A DNA stretch of 64,000 nucleotides, from assembly GCA_964035545.1 (NCBI GenBank), contig OZ037765.1:6708698-6772697 (forward strand), written 5' to 3'. Below are positions 24,793-37,200 of this stretch, in pieces (positions within the stretch are counted from its first letter, which is position 1; every line of letters begins with the position of its first letter). The position numbers and the translations under genes were made by a program. This stretch comes from Bugula neritina. Its lineage: Eukaryota > Bryozoa > Gymnolaemata > Cheilostomatida > Bugulidae. The notes beneath the pieces were generated by a model. The model was not told the DNA's origin and searched no databases. It saw nothing but the letters and a program-made list of their open reading frames with translations.

Positions 24793-24889
<97 letters not shown>

Positions 24890-24914
24890 CACACATATAT
24901 ATATGTATGTATAT

Positions 24915-24953
<39 letters not shown>

Positions 24954-27900
24954 TCACAGCTCATGTACTCATGTAATTTATATAATTCAGAAATAATTGA
25001 CGCTAGAATTTATCATTTTTATTTTATGTTGAAAAATACAACTCATTAAATTTTGAAGACCAAAGTTTAATTCAATTTCCTAAATAATTAGACAGATTTT
25101 GAATTATGTTTTGGCAGTACTGGTACTGTCCAAGAAGCTGTAACAGGTGTAATTGGTCAATTTTTGAATGTTTCTGCATTTCTTGGTGAGTGGAGTTTGT
25201 CTAAGCAAGTTGCTCTCAAACTGGTTTCTGCAATTTATCCTATGACAATTTTTTTAGTTTTCAACAAGTTTTTAGCGGACTTTCAAATAATATTTGCTTT
25301 ACTACGCAAAATATTTTATCATTGCACTTTATAAATATATATAGAGACATTTACCAGATCAAATTCTGATTATGAATTTTTAGTCTAAAGCAGATATGCA
25401 GACTGAATTCCGAATATGAATATTGCACCATATTTCACTTGTTTCTGTTATTTTCAGCTATGGCTACTATGTATGTTAGATTCAAGTTGGTTGAAGCGTT
25501 TAGTAATGACGACAGGAGCCTTAGGATATTGAATAAAGTGGCTCTGTTTATGGGTGCCCTGTCTAGTCTGGGCGTGTCTTTAGTAGCCAACTTTCAGGTG
25601 AGCTGCCGTTAAAGATACAGGAAGTTAATAACTGTACATTTATTTAGTATAACTCTCTGAGCTATAATTAGTAGCAATAAAAATTTTTTTTGAACAGATT
25701 TTATAAGATTTATCAGTTTTTCTCAGTTACTCCAAGTAGTATATATATATACATTTTTATTATACATTTTGGCTAACTTTGAAAACCCTTGAACATAAGG
25801 TGTGTTCTTGTCGAATATAAATTGCTTGGTGAATGAATTAATAGTTTTAATTTATGACTTTGGATAAAGACACAAATTGTCATTGGCCTAATATATTACA
25901 GAGCACTTCCGTTGTAAGTGTATCTATGACTGGTGAATTTATGGCTTTTGGTATTGGAGTTGTCTACTGTTTCCTGCACACTGTTATCACCAGAAAAATG
26001 TATCCAATGTACAATAATAGGAGAATTTGGCTCGTCAGACTTTTTATTTCTGTACTTGTGCTCTTGTCTTTCATACTCAGTAAGTTAATTTTATACTTGA
26101 ATATTTTCACTTTATAGTGATAAGGTTTTGCAACAATTAATTTGTAATAAAAAAGATTACAATGTACACTACTAAGTTGGAAATTATGTCACTGCTAAGA
26201 TTGTAATTTAAGCATTTTTCTAATTTATTTTAATTACTAATTTGATTTCAACAAAACACACCTTATTCAAACCAGAGGAATCAACTCTGTAGCCTGAGAA
26301 CTAAAGACCCTCTCAAGGGGATGTTTTATGCAGCAACTACAGGTCAACAGGCTAGACCTATAGAGAGTGATAATAATATCATAAGCTAATTTATTTTTAT
26401 TAGTTTCAGACTAAACTACTTCTTACAGTAAGTCTTCAAATTAATTTAATTTTATTAAATTATGAAATTATTTATTAGTGTTTATTTATTAAAATTCACT
26501 GTTGTTTGGGAGATTTAATATCACTTGATTATTGTGTTGTTATTTTTAACCTTTCTGTTTTTCACTGAGTTATAACTTTATTGATTAATATTGATAAAAA
26601 AATACTTTAATATAGTAGCTTTTAGAGTCTAGAGTCTAGACCTAAAGCTGCAATTTTAGTTTCTTTTGTTTAAGTTGCTCAATGTTTGTGTAGGGAAAAT
26701 TTTATGTATAATAACTTAGAATTGTCTTTTTGGTTTTTCTACTTTTAATATAATAATTTTGTGCAATCGTGTAAGCCGATCTCAGCCGAAAATCGAAAAA
26801 AAAGACGATGTCGGAAATGCCGATTGTGTTTAGAACGTCCTATCAGGTATGTTGGCAATTCCGACATCTCTCGGAACCCTTGATTTTTGGACTTGATCGG
26901 CAGAAGTTTCTAGAAGGGACTTTTTCCCCAATATATAAGGAGATGAGCTCACAGAGTAGATCAGTCTACCACTGGAGCTTGCAGGATACAGACACACACA
27001 CATACACCCTTATACCTTACAATAAAGATTACTTCACTCGGAACTATCAACCTACCTTGTTTCTTACATCTCGGAGTTATGCTCCCCACTGAATTGCATT
27101 CTACCCACAAAACTACTACACTTGTAGCACCAATTTATATTTATGTGAACTGTCAAACAAAAGTTATATCTATTGACGTGACCAAGTACTTTCGAGTCAC
27201 TTAAAGTTAGCTTGAGTTGATTCAGTTCATTGGTTGACTTAATTTGACTTAACTTTTTTGTCTAGACTATGATTCAACTTACCTTCACTTATTTTGTACT
27301 TGTGACTGATAGATTTGTTCATATATAGAGGCATGTGTGTACTAATATTAGACTATTATTAGGAATATGAATAAATTTTTAAAACAGCCAGGCGTTGGAG
27401 TTTTAAAGTTCTACATATTTTTTATCTAGTATTTAATTTATCAACCTATGCTTATTAATATTTAAAATATGGCATGTCACATATACCAAACTATGGTTAT
27501 TTTATAAGCTAAATTTCCTGGTTTGAATTATTCAAGTTTCACTGCATTCTGTGTAAACTGTATATAGCTTTGCAAATGAAGTTGATGTTTTGTTGCAGCT
27601 GCTGTATTTGTAATTATTGCGAGTGCACAAACTGGAAGTATTACTCAAAATATTGGTTCCAAGAATTGGAATGCAACAGGACTTGTGAGTTCTATTATTT
27701 TATAATTATTCGCTATATTATAAAGAAAAATAATTTTACCAATTTGATATCTCTGCTAAACAATTTCAGTAATTTTAGTTTAAATATTTATTAATCTTTT
27801 TTTTTAAATGGCGCTATTCATAGTAGTTACAAGTATCACTAGTATAAGGAAAATGAATTCTTAATAACAATTCGTATTGTCCTATTCCATTATTGTGTAT

Positions 27901-29210
27901 TGGTGAACTGCTGTTAAATAAAGAGTTGTCATCTCACTGAAACTCCTAAGTAGTCACAGCCCCAGTGAAACATTTTTAGTGATAAACACAGCTATGAAAA
28001 TTTTTAACAGACATTTCCTTTCTGCTGGCTTGTTTTCCTATCTGAGTTGGATCGGGATTATTTACTAAATATTTTAAAAGAATTTTGTCCAAGTTGAAAG
28101 TAAAAATTCAAATGGAAAATTGAGTGAAATAATATACAAAGGAGTTGTGTTATCTTTTAATTGCCTGCATGACTGAAATTGTAAACAGTTGTAATTAAAC
28201 TATACTTCATACAGCAGGAGTAGTTTGTGTAACAATCCTACTCTACCAGATACCTGTGTGCAACTCTTATCACTTCTCTTACTAATGGAAGAAATATGCA
28301 TATAATTACTTCCCCTTCCATGTAATGTCAATTTGGCTGTAAAATATGATGTAATAATGTCGTACTATATACCCTGAAAACCCAAGTAAAATGTTGTAAA
28401 TTCTAAATGTGTAAATTCTAAATGTGTAAATTCTAAATGTGTAAATGTAAATTCTATAATGTGCAATTATTAACTATAATGTAATTGTAGATTTATATTT
28501 TTCACAGACATAGCTTTGTGCTGTATTTATTTATTTTAAAGTAAAACATTCCCTAACCATTTTAAACTGCCTGGCTGAATAGTCTCCTTTATAACCAACA
28601 TTTCTCACCATGTTATATGTTGACTGCAACTCTTCTCTTTATACTCTAGACTTTATATACGCTAGAGTCTAGAACTAATACTTTCTGTATGTAAACTGTA
28701 ATACTGACACTTTATAAAATATGAGTTCTGGCAAATAAATGGTATATGATTTATTACAATCTTACATCAATAAATTTATACCTGTGTATAGGTGTATATA
28801 TAACTGCGTGAGTAAACTTGCGTGAGTATATATATATACATGAAAAGTATGGTGAGCAGTAAGTTTGGTGGGATATCTGTAGACAGGATAACATTATTTT
28901 ATAAACCTTTATTATACTCATAAACACTGCTATTGGTGAATTATTTCAAGTATTTACCCATGATATCTGATATTTATATGCCATGTACATGTATAGCACT
29001 TATATTATTCAGGGGTTTGACGAGCACATTGTGAGCATATCGAGTGATATGGTGTTGCATATAGCTTTCCTCTCTTTTTTCCTCACTTATGTCAAAGATT
29101 TCCAGAGAATGACAATAAAAATTTTACCAGAACTGCTGGTCTCACACTTGGATGAAACCCCCATAGTGTTCAACTCAGGGCCTACTGAGCAAACTGGCCT
29201 ACTGGCCTAA
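24566..29210 (+). CDS. DRAM2-like lysosomal membrane protein, tandem copy B
   Basis: Coding exons: 24566-24666, 25118-25185, 25458-25597, 25902-26079, 27599-27684 and 29013-29210; 256 residues, same phases as copy A. Exon 1 is 21 bp shorter than in A: the loop after membrane segment 1 reads [13 protein letters not shown], a seven-residue in-frame loss shared with D. Exon 2 uses a GCAG acceptor and reads [14 protein letters not shown], so the loop cysteine kept in A, C, D and E is replaced by glycine. Exon 4 begins [13 protein letters not shown] as in D. Exon 5 has the NAT sequon. The tail ends EQTGLLA, so ExxxLL is kept. Intron 1 carries long (TA)n, intron 4 a solo LTR, and intron 5 a roughly 0.5-kb insert shared with C. 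No stop or frameshift, so I treat it as a functional gene. Confidence 0.88.
24799..24949. repeat. (TA)n microsatellite in intron 1 of copy B
   Basis: There are two long TA runs (about 24799-24886 and 24919-24949) separated by ACACATATATATATGTATGT-like sequence. Intron 1 of C and D also carries TA runs; intron 1 of A does not. The Tyr-Ile repeat frames over it are artefacts. Confidence 0.95.
26689..27120 (+). mobile_element. Solo LTR of an LTR retrotransposon, intron 4 of copy B
   Basis: The 432-bp segment starts TGTAG and ends CTACA, the short inverted ends of an LTR. It is flanked by TTTG (26685-26688) and CTTG (27121-27124), a 4-bp target duplication with one change. A TATA box (ATATATAAGG, 26931-26940) and an AATAAA (27021-27026) lie in the proper order for U3-R-U5. 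There is no internal coding region on either side, hence a solo LTR. Copy D has the same insertion with a large internal deletion (43311-43382), and copy A has the empty site near 20570. Confidence 0.8.
28285..28860. repeat. Intron 5 insert shared by copies B and C
   Basis: A block beginning near CCTTCCATGTAATGTCAA and running through GCCTGGCTGAATAGTCTCCT, CTCTAGACTTTATA, GCTAGAGTCTAGAACT and CAAATAAATGGTATATGATT is present here and at about 36655-37290, but missing from intron 5 of A and D. It contains a CTCTAGAC/GTCTAGAG inverted pair. It may be an unclassified transposon. Its boundaries are approximate. Confidence 0.6.
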
Positions 29211-29900
29211 GCTCACTCTTTTATGCTCTTATATTTGTGACTTTAAAGCAAGAAACCAACATTATACTTTCCTTTAACTTGTGATCAAATGCTATTTTTC
29301 TTTTATTGTAATTATGTGAATGTGTTTATATATTATTGCACGAAGTCTATTCATTGAAGTATGCTGGTGATGTTTTTTCTAGCACACCATTTAAAATTTT
29401 GCTATTACTGAACTAAGAAAGTTCTGATTTAGATATCTTCATAATTGTAAGGTGGGAACAAGAAAAGCAAATGAGCAAAATATACCCAATCATTGCCAAA
29501 CCATGCACTCTGAAGATTTTGCTCTCTTTAACCCATTTGAAATGAAAAGTTGAATTGGTTGTTGGAGAATACAGCAACCATCTGAGTTTTATATTTATAT
29601 AGTTTATCATGAGGTTAGATAGCAACTTACAAGTTATATTGATTATATGCTTGAGCGGATTTGAATTGTCTCCCTTTGATGTTTAGCCTTGAATCTTGAA
29701 AGACGTTAGTGCATATAGCTGGATGCCCTCCATTTGCATTTGTTATAGCTTTTGAAAAATGAAGGGTCTATGCACTGAACTGGAAAAATATTTTGAGCTC
29801 AGTGGGTCTATGCAATAAACTAAAACTTCCTCATAATTCAATGGGTTTTTGTGCATGCATAATACAAGTAAATTGATCAGCTGTGTTTATGACTAATTCC

Positions 29901-30241
29901 TAGTCACATGAGCCATAAGGAATTGTTTCTGTATATTGGGGGGTAAATATTACAGCATTTCAGTAGCAGAAGTCAGAATTGAAGTGTGCTCTCTAACTGA
30001 AACAGATTTCTTGCATTCAACAGTTTTTCTTGCCATTTTGTAAAACATACATTCTAGATTTAATATTCATTTACATATAATATCAAACCATTATTTTAAG
30101 TCTCGTTTTTTCTGTTGACACTCACATTGTGATTGAATCTAAGTTCTGGTGTTGTTATTTGTATTCACGGTGGAGATTGATATCATATGCCAGCGGGCTG
30201 GATATAAAGTATAACCTGTGATAGGCTGATCCATTTTACTG
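29901..30241 (+). promoter_or_regulatory. Candidate promoter and 5' UTR exon of copy C
   Basis: TCACATGA lies at 29904-29911, followed by the same conserved stretch as 23131-23467 and the splice donor ACTG|GTAGGTTATC (exon side ends 30241). An acceptor GGTTGTAG precedes the coding exon of copy C. Inferred from conservation across four spacers. Confidence 0.42.
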
Positions 30242-30457
30242 GTAGGTTATCTTATCTAAACATTTCAAGTATGCATCTTATTGTTACTTAATGTTTGTTT
30301 GTAAATTTTCCCTCTAGGATTTCAATTTATAGTTGAAATTAAAGTTTTCATATTTATGTTTCAACAGCTGGGAACAACAAAAGAAAACATACTACATTTG
30401 TTAACATTGGTCAGTTATTATACCAAATACAGCTACAATAAGTTTATTTGCCTATTC

Positions 30458-30695
30458 CAGGGGTGGGCAACTAGGGGCCCCAGGGTCACCTGTGGCCCTT
30501 TGCCTACTTTTCAGTGGCCCTTTTGATGCTTAAGATAAGCAAACATGTTATATCTATTCTGATTAGCACAGTACAAGTTTAGTAATAAATTACTTTATTA
30601 TAATCAGATTTAATATAATATGTAAAATCATGTGGCCCTTTGTTTTGGCTGACCTCTGAACTTGGCCGTCATGCAAAAGAAGTTGCCCACTCCTG
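30458..30695. mobile_element. hAT-type MITE in spacer B-C
   Basis: It starts CAGGGGTGGGCAACTAGGGG and ends AAGTTGCCCACTCCTG; these inverted ends pair better than in the other two copies. Flanking 8-bp duplications are GCCTATTC (30450-30457) and GCCTACTC (30696-30703). It sits at the same spacer position as the MITEs at 23681 and 40011, so it was inherited by duplication. Confidence 0.87.
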
Positions 30696-30877
30696 GCCTA
30701 CTCTATTTACTAATTTTCATTAAACTTTAAATAAAATATTTAGGTTTGAGCTTATATACAATAATTGGTATATTATCATTTAAACTGAGCTTTTTTAAAG
30801 CTTTTGAAATTACAAAACTAAAAATCAGCAACGTGGTTACATCCTAGAGCTGTACCCAAATTGAAAAACCTGAATTA

Positions 30878-30885
30878 TCACATGA
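30878..30885 (+). promoter_or_regulatory. Second TCACATGA box, spacer B-C
   Basis: TCACATGA in the context CTGAATTATCACATGAGACT, identical to the box at 24105-24112. It lies about 0.46 kb upstream of the copy C start codon. Confidence 0.4.
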
Positions 30886-31342
30886 GACTATTGCGTCTTT
30901 CTTTGCAAGTTCTATTTATATTAATTATATTAATAAACACACGATGTACCCAAACTGTTAACAAAGTTTACTCAGACTAACAACAGAAGTGAACTTACTA
31001 AAATTTAGTCATGTTACATTAGCAGAGAATAGCAAAGATGCATGATTACATGGTATTTTTTCAGGCAGCCCTAATATAGAAAACCTGTATTGTTCTAAGC
31101 ATCATATATGAAATTTTTGATACTGTATTATTAATTATACAAATCTGCTGCTGTGTTTTGTAGATTGTCTCTATTTAATTAACATTCACATACTGTTAAA
31201 ATCTTTAACTTATGTTCTAAAAAGTAGCAAGTTAGGCTTTACCAGTATATGAATATCAAATAGTGCTGAGATTACACCGCACACTAACTACTAACATCGA
31301 TTACTGGTTGTAGAAAAGAGAGGAAATCACCTATATGAGAAA

Positions 31343-32232
31343 ATGAGATCTGCACTGTGTTGGTTACCAATACTTCTTGCTATAGTGACAGCTATTAGCT
31401 TCCTTATGTCATATGTCTTTGGTCAAGGGGAAATGTTTTCATTTTGGCCCTCTATCAGGTATGAACATAGTATCCCCCTGTTCACACATTGCCGCATCGT
31501 AAACCGTAACAGCACAAAAAAAATGGCGCTGCTGTTACATTTTGTCAACGGGCGTTCACACATTGACGTAAAAGTACAACGCATGATGTTGAGTTGTGAC
31601 CAATCATAATGAGGTTAATTCTTGCCTGCGGTGATTTGAATGCTTTTGAATTTTATTTACAAATCATTCGCAACATTCTTTTCAAAAGATGTTATATAAA
31701 TGCTGTTTACTAAATAAAAGCAAGTACATGAAAAGAATCTCTCTTTTAAATATATTCGTTTTTAAAATAATTGTACAAACTAATTTAAATAATGAATATT
31801 GAAGTCGCCCAAATCAGTTTTAAGTTTTAGGTTTGCGTGCTTTTGTGATTAGGGAAAGCTAGATTTTTAAGCTGAGTTTAATTCAAACAAGCCAGATAAA
31901 GATTTTTTAATTCTTTAAAGCTTTTGAATTAGTTAAATTGAATCAACAATAAGTGATCAAAATAAACTAGCGAAAATGTTCTTTAACTTTTAGTACTAGA
32001 TCGACTCTAGCCAATGGGAGCCCGCCGTGATTTTTCGAATCAAGCACTGCTTGATCAACGCCGCAGCAGCGTATACCGGGCTACGATTCAGGCCGGATGT
32101 TATCAAAGATGGCGGATATTTGCTGTTGCGGCGTACGGTGCGGCAATGTGTGAACAGGGGGTTAGATTGTAAAGTATATAGTGTGTGCTTGTATATAAAT
32201 CTATAAATACATACATTTATATATGTCCATAT

Positions 32233-32286
<54 letters not shown>

Positions 32287-34176
32287 AATATATAAAGGAT
32301 AAATAAGGCCATAACTCCAAAACTAGCTTTGAATATTTGGACAAATACTTCCGAGGTAATTAAATGGTTCACAAATTTAGATAACAACAAATGCTTATCT
32401 TTTATTGTATTTGACATTGTCGACTTTTATCCATCAATAGCTAATAAATTACTCCACACTGCAATTGATTTCGCAGCAGAGCATACCACCATAACAGACA
32501 CAGACCGCACCGTGATTTTCCATGCCAGAAAAATGTTGTTATACCATTCCGGCCAACCCTGGAGTAAAAAATGTGGCTCATTATTTGACATTACAATGGG
32601 CAGCTATGACGGTGCAGAATGTTGCACTCTGGTCGGCATATTTTTACTATATAAAATCAACCAGAAGTTTGGAAATACCTTCGGTCTATACCGTGATGAC
32701 GGTCTAGGAGTAATCAACGACACTGCAAAAAATATAGATAGAATTAAAAAATCAATCTGCAAAATTTTCCAAAAACATAATCTAAATATCACCATTGAAG
32801 TAAACAAAAAAGTCGTCAACTATCTAGATATAAATTTTGACATTAGCAAAAGAACACACAAACCCCATGTAAAACCTAACAGCGAAATCCTATATGTAAA
32901 CTCCAAATCCAACCATCCACCCCATATCACAAGAAACATTCCACATGCCATAAACAACAGGGGCTCTCCAATCTCTCATTTAACGAAGAAGTCTTCAGTC
33001 AAACAACAAAAATACACCAAGAAGCTCTAAGTAAAAGTGGATACACACATAACCTAACATTCCAGCCAACACACACCACTAGCAGACCAAAAAGAGAAAG
33101 ACGACGAAACATCACATGGTATAACCCCCCATTCTCCAAAAGTGTAACAAGCAACCTGGGAAAACAATTTTTTAAAATCCTGGAGGAAGAAATACCCAAA
33201 GATCACAAACTCTACAAAATTTTCAACAAAAACAACATAAAACTCAGTTACAGCTGCTGCAGAAATTTAAACAACATAATCAACAGCCACAATAAAAGAT
33301 TACTCAACCCAGCAAACCAACCTCCTCGAGAATGTAACTGCAGAAACAGCACAGTGTGCCCACTAGATGGAAAATGTCTCACAATTAGTGCATCATATAC
33401 CAAGCTACAGTTACAACCAAAGATGGCAGCCAACCCCAGACTTACGTGGGAACATCAGAAACAGAATTCAAAGCCAGATTGTATAACCACAAATCAACTT
33501 TTAACAACAAAACAAAAAAGAACCATACTGAATTGAGCAAATATATCTGGAAACTAAAAGACAAGAACACCCATTTTGACATAACATGGAAAATTATGAA
33601 AAAGACCAACTCATACAACAAAGTCACTAAAAGGTGCAACCTCTGCCTATGGGAAAAATATTTCATAATATACCAGCCCAGCAAATCTTCCCTTAATAAC
33701 AGAAATGAGATTCTATCCACATGCAGACATGCGCGTAAGCACTACCTGGGCAACATCACATAACAATACTAACAATTCTCAACCATAGTACTACCTATTA
33801 TAAATTACCCTTTCCATCAAACATCTAGCTTTTATAGTCTAATCCTTTAGAAAAAGAGCAATTTAATTAATTAATAGATAACACCAAATCCACTACTATG
33901 TTTGCATTTCGTTTTACGTTGTGTTTAGCATGATAGTTTTCTTTATGTAAAAATTTGAATAATCGGTATGCTTCATAGATTTTATTTATTTTTAGTCTAA
34001 CACCTGACGAGTGCAGTTTACTGTACGAAACTATATAGTCGTGTGAGATTTTTTAAATAAAAAAATATATATGTATCATTAACAATCTGAACACACTACA
34101 TTATATTAGCTCTGTCACCCGTGATATCGAGCACTTTACTTCGTTGGAACTCCAACTAGATTGACAATCAGCATAC

Positions 34177-34257
<81 letters not shown>

Positions 34258-37200
34258 GATGGTAAAAGGTATTGTTATATCCTTTTGAACAATACAATTC
34301 ATTAAATTTTGATGACCAACGTTTAATGCAATTTCCTATATTATTGGGCAGATTTTAAATTATGTTTTAGTGATACTGCTGGTCAAGAAACTGAAAGATG
34401 TTTATTTGGTCAATTCTTAAATTTTTCAGCTTTTCTTGGTGAGTAGAGTTTGTCTAAGCAAGTCATCCTCATTTCAACTGATTTCTGTAATTTATCATGA
34501 CAGCTTTTTAGTCCATACAATATTTTAGCAAGTTTCTATAGCTGATTTTCAAGTAACATTTCCTTCACTGTGTAAAATATTTAAATGTTACGCTCCATAA
34601 ATATATAAATATTTTCCAGAAAGGACTTTTAGCACAGATTGTTAATATCTAAAAAAAATGCAGATTTAATTACGAATTGCATCATGAACAATGCATCATA
34701 CTTCACTTGTTTCTGTTATTTCCAGCTATGGCTACAATGTATGTTAGATTCAAGTTGGTTGAAGCATTTAATAATTATGACAGAAGCCTTAGGATATTGA
34801 ATAAAGTGGCTCTGCTTATGGGTGCTTTGTCTAGTCTGGGCCTATCTTTAGTAGCCAACTTTCAGGTGAGCTGCCGTCTCACTTACAGATCGATGTGCTT
34901 CACTTCTTACAAGCAAATAGGAAGTTTACAACTGTAAATTTATTTCTTAGAACTATCTGAGCATTTAATGAAAGATTTACTACAACACATTTCATAAAAC
35001 TATAAGCATTGCTCAGTTATTCCAAATAATAATGCATTCATATTTTACAATTTGGCTACTTTTAGAAGCTCTTTAAGATAAAAGGTAGTCTTGTAAATAA
35101 ATTGTTTGGTGAATGAATTAATATTTTTAATGTATGACTTTGAATAAAGACACAAATGGCAATGCTACTAATATATTACAGGACATCTACGTTGTAAGTG
35201 TATCTATGACTGGAGCATTTATGGCTTTTGGTATTGGAGTTGTCTACTGTTTCCTACACACTGCTATCACCAGAAAAATGTATCCAATGTACAATGGTAG
35301 GAGTATTTGGCTCCTCAGACTCTTTATTTCTGTACTTGGACTCTTGTCTTTGATACTCAGTAAGTTTATTTTTTACTTTATTCAAATCATTTCCTTATCA
35401 GGTGGTGGGCTTTTGCTTAACTCCCAAGTAAACCAAACTTTTCCATTTCACCCGATCACTTGTGATTCTGATTTAGATCTAGCCAGCGGAGGTCAGCTTT
35501 GATTGTCACTCTACTGTTGTTTCGATTGATTACGCCCTCTGCTTCCAGCTCATTTCATATACTCTCCTTATATTATCATCTCTCTCACATCGCCAAACAT
35601 AGCCATACCATTCCAGCCCCTTTTTTCTCAAGACATCTTTGATTGGCATAATATTGATGTTGCAAAAATTAATTTGTAGAAAAGAACATCAAGTTGCAAA
35701 TTAAATCACTGCTAAGGTTGTAGTTTACAGTTAGATGTAGGCTAACTTTTTTGTCATAAAAAAAACTTGTCGTTTCATTGGAGCTTTTATTTTCAATCTT
35801 CCATTTGCATAATTCTACATGTACAATATATATACATACATACAGTGTATACATATACAGTGCATACAGTGTTATAAATGAGGTTGATGTTTTGTTACAG
35901 TTGTTTTATTTGCAATTATTGCGAGTGTACAGGCCGGAAGTGTTGCTAAAGGTCTTGATTTCCCTAGAAGATTGAATGAGACAGGACCTGTAAGTTTTAT
36001 TATTATTATTTTATCATTATTTTGCTATTTTATGTTAATTTTATATCTCTCCTAAGCAATTTTAGTATTTTAATTTAAATAATCATTAATTATATCTAAG
36101 GTGCTTTTCACAGTAACAAGTAATATCAATATTATAAAAGAATTGATTCCTAATTTTTATAACAATTCATATTTTCCACTTCAATTATTACATATTAATA
36201 GCTAAGCAATTTGAGTAGTTTTAATTTGAGTAATTATTATTCCTTTTAAGATGCTTTTCACAGTAACAAGTATTGTTAATAATATAAAGAATATTAATTC
36301 TTAACAATTGTTTCCACTTTCATTATTATATATTAGTGAACTGCTGTTAAATAAAGAGTTGTCATCTCACTGAAACTCCCAAGTAGTCACAGACCCAGTG
36401 AAACATTTTTAGTGATAAACACATCTATGAAAATTTTTATCAGACATTTTCTCTCTGCTATCTTGTTTTTCTATCTGAGTTGGATCGGGATTATTTACTG
36501 AATATTTTACAAATATTTTGTCCAAGTTGAAAGGAGAAATTCAAATGAAAAATGAAATCAAATACCATATAATGGAGTTTCGTTTTCTTTCATTTGTCTG
36601 CTTGACTGAAATTGCAAACAGCTATAAATAGACTATTCTGCATACAGCAGGATGTAATTGCTTCCCTTTCCATGTAATGTCAATATGGCTGTTAAATATA
36701 TCCTAAAAACCCAAGCAAAATATTGTCAATGCTAAATGATATAATATATAGTATGCATTTCCGAGTTATATGTTATTTATACTTTTCACAGACATAGTTT
36801 TGTGCTGTATTTATTTATTTTAAAGTAAAACATTCACTAACCATTTTGAACTGCCTGGCTGAATAGTCTCCTTTATAACCAACATTTCTCACCATGTTAT
36901 ATGTTGACTGCAACTCCTCTCTTTATACTCTAGACTTTATACGCTAGAGTCTAGAACTATTACTTTCTGTATGTAAACTGTAATAAAAACTCACGCAAGT
37001 TTATAGTCACTATCCCTGTGAGAAACCCCTGATGGAAAGGGTTTTTGCTAGAACGGGCTAAGGACTTGTTTAAATGAGGCACAGGAGCAATTATGACTGG
37101 ATGCTCTTCCTAACATCACCAATGGCCTTTGTCGGGGTTCGAACCCACAACTTCGTGTTCACAAAGCGAACGCTTTAGCCCCTAGACCACGGCTGCTCCT

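Larger units (their letters stand above)
29211..31342. other. Spacer B-C: 3' flank of copy B and 5' flank of copy C
   Basis: Same order of parts as spacer A-B: 3' UTR, box block (29901-30241), MITE (30458-30695) and second TCACATGA (30878-30885). Most of it is nearly identical to the other spacers. No other gene seen. Confidence 0.75.
32283..34178 (+). mobile_element. Penelope-like retroelement, 5'-truncated and frameshifted, intron 1 of copy C
   Basis: The element lacks its 5' end and begins inside the reverse-transcriptase region. From N to C it shows RT motif A (FDIVDFYPSI, about 32407-32440), the catalytic YRDD (32689-32700), a cysteine-rich linker (CNCR...CPLDGKC, about 33330-33375) and a GIY-YIG-type endonuclease starting at YVGTSETEFKARLYNH (33443). 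RT plus C-terminal GIY-YIG is diagnostic of Penelope-like elements. Two frame changes are needed for one chain, near 32960 and near 33395, so it is dead. The 3' UTR contains a hammerhead ribozyme (33996-34048). It is inserted within a TA microsatellite in the sense orientation of the host gene. Confidence 0.88.

Noticed and set aside
24663-25049. Open frames made of Tyr-Ile repeats on both strands
   Set aside because: They are translations of a (TA)n microsatellite inside intron 1 of copy B; splice phases of the gene pass around them.
28400-28450. Short direct repeats (TGTAAATTCTAAA) as a CRISPR-like array
   Set aside because: Only three or four adjoining units without spacers; a local tandem repeat in a eukaryotic intron.
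33248-33763. Host nuclease gene with a GIY-YIG domain
   Set aside because: It is the C-terminal module of a Penelope-like element adjacent to its reverse transcriptase and broken by frameshifts.
37129-37199. Functional tRNA gene on the minus strand
   Set aside because: Good A and B boxes, but it is fused to a SINE core and tail with a 19-bp target duplication, and no acceptor stem forms.
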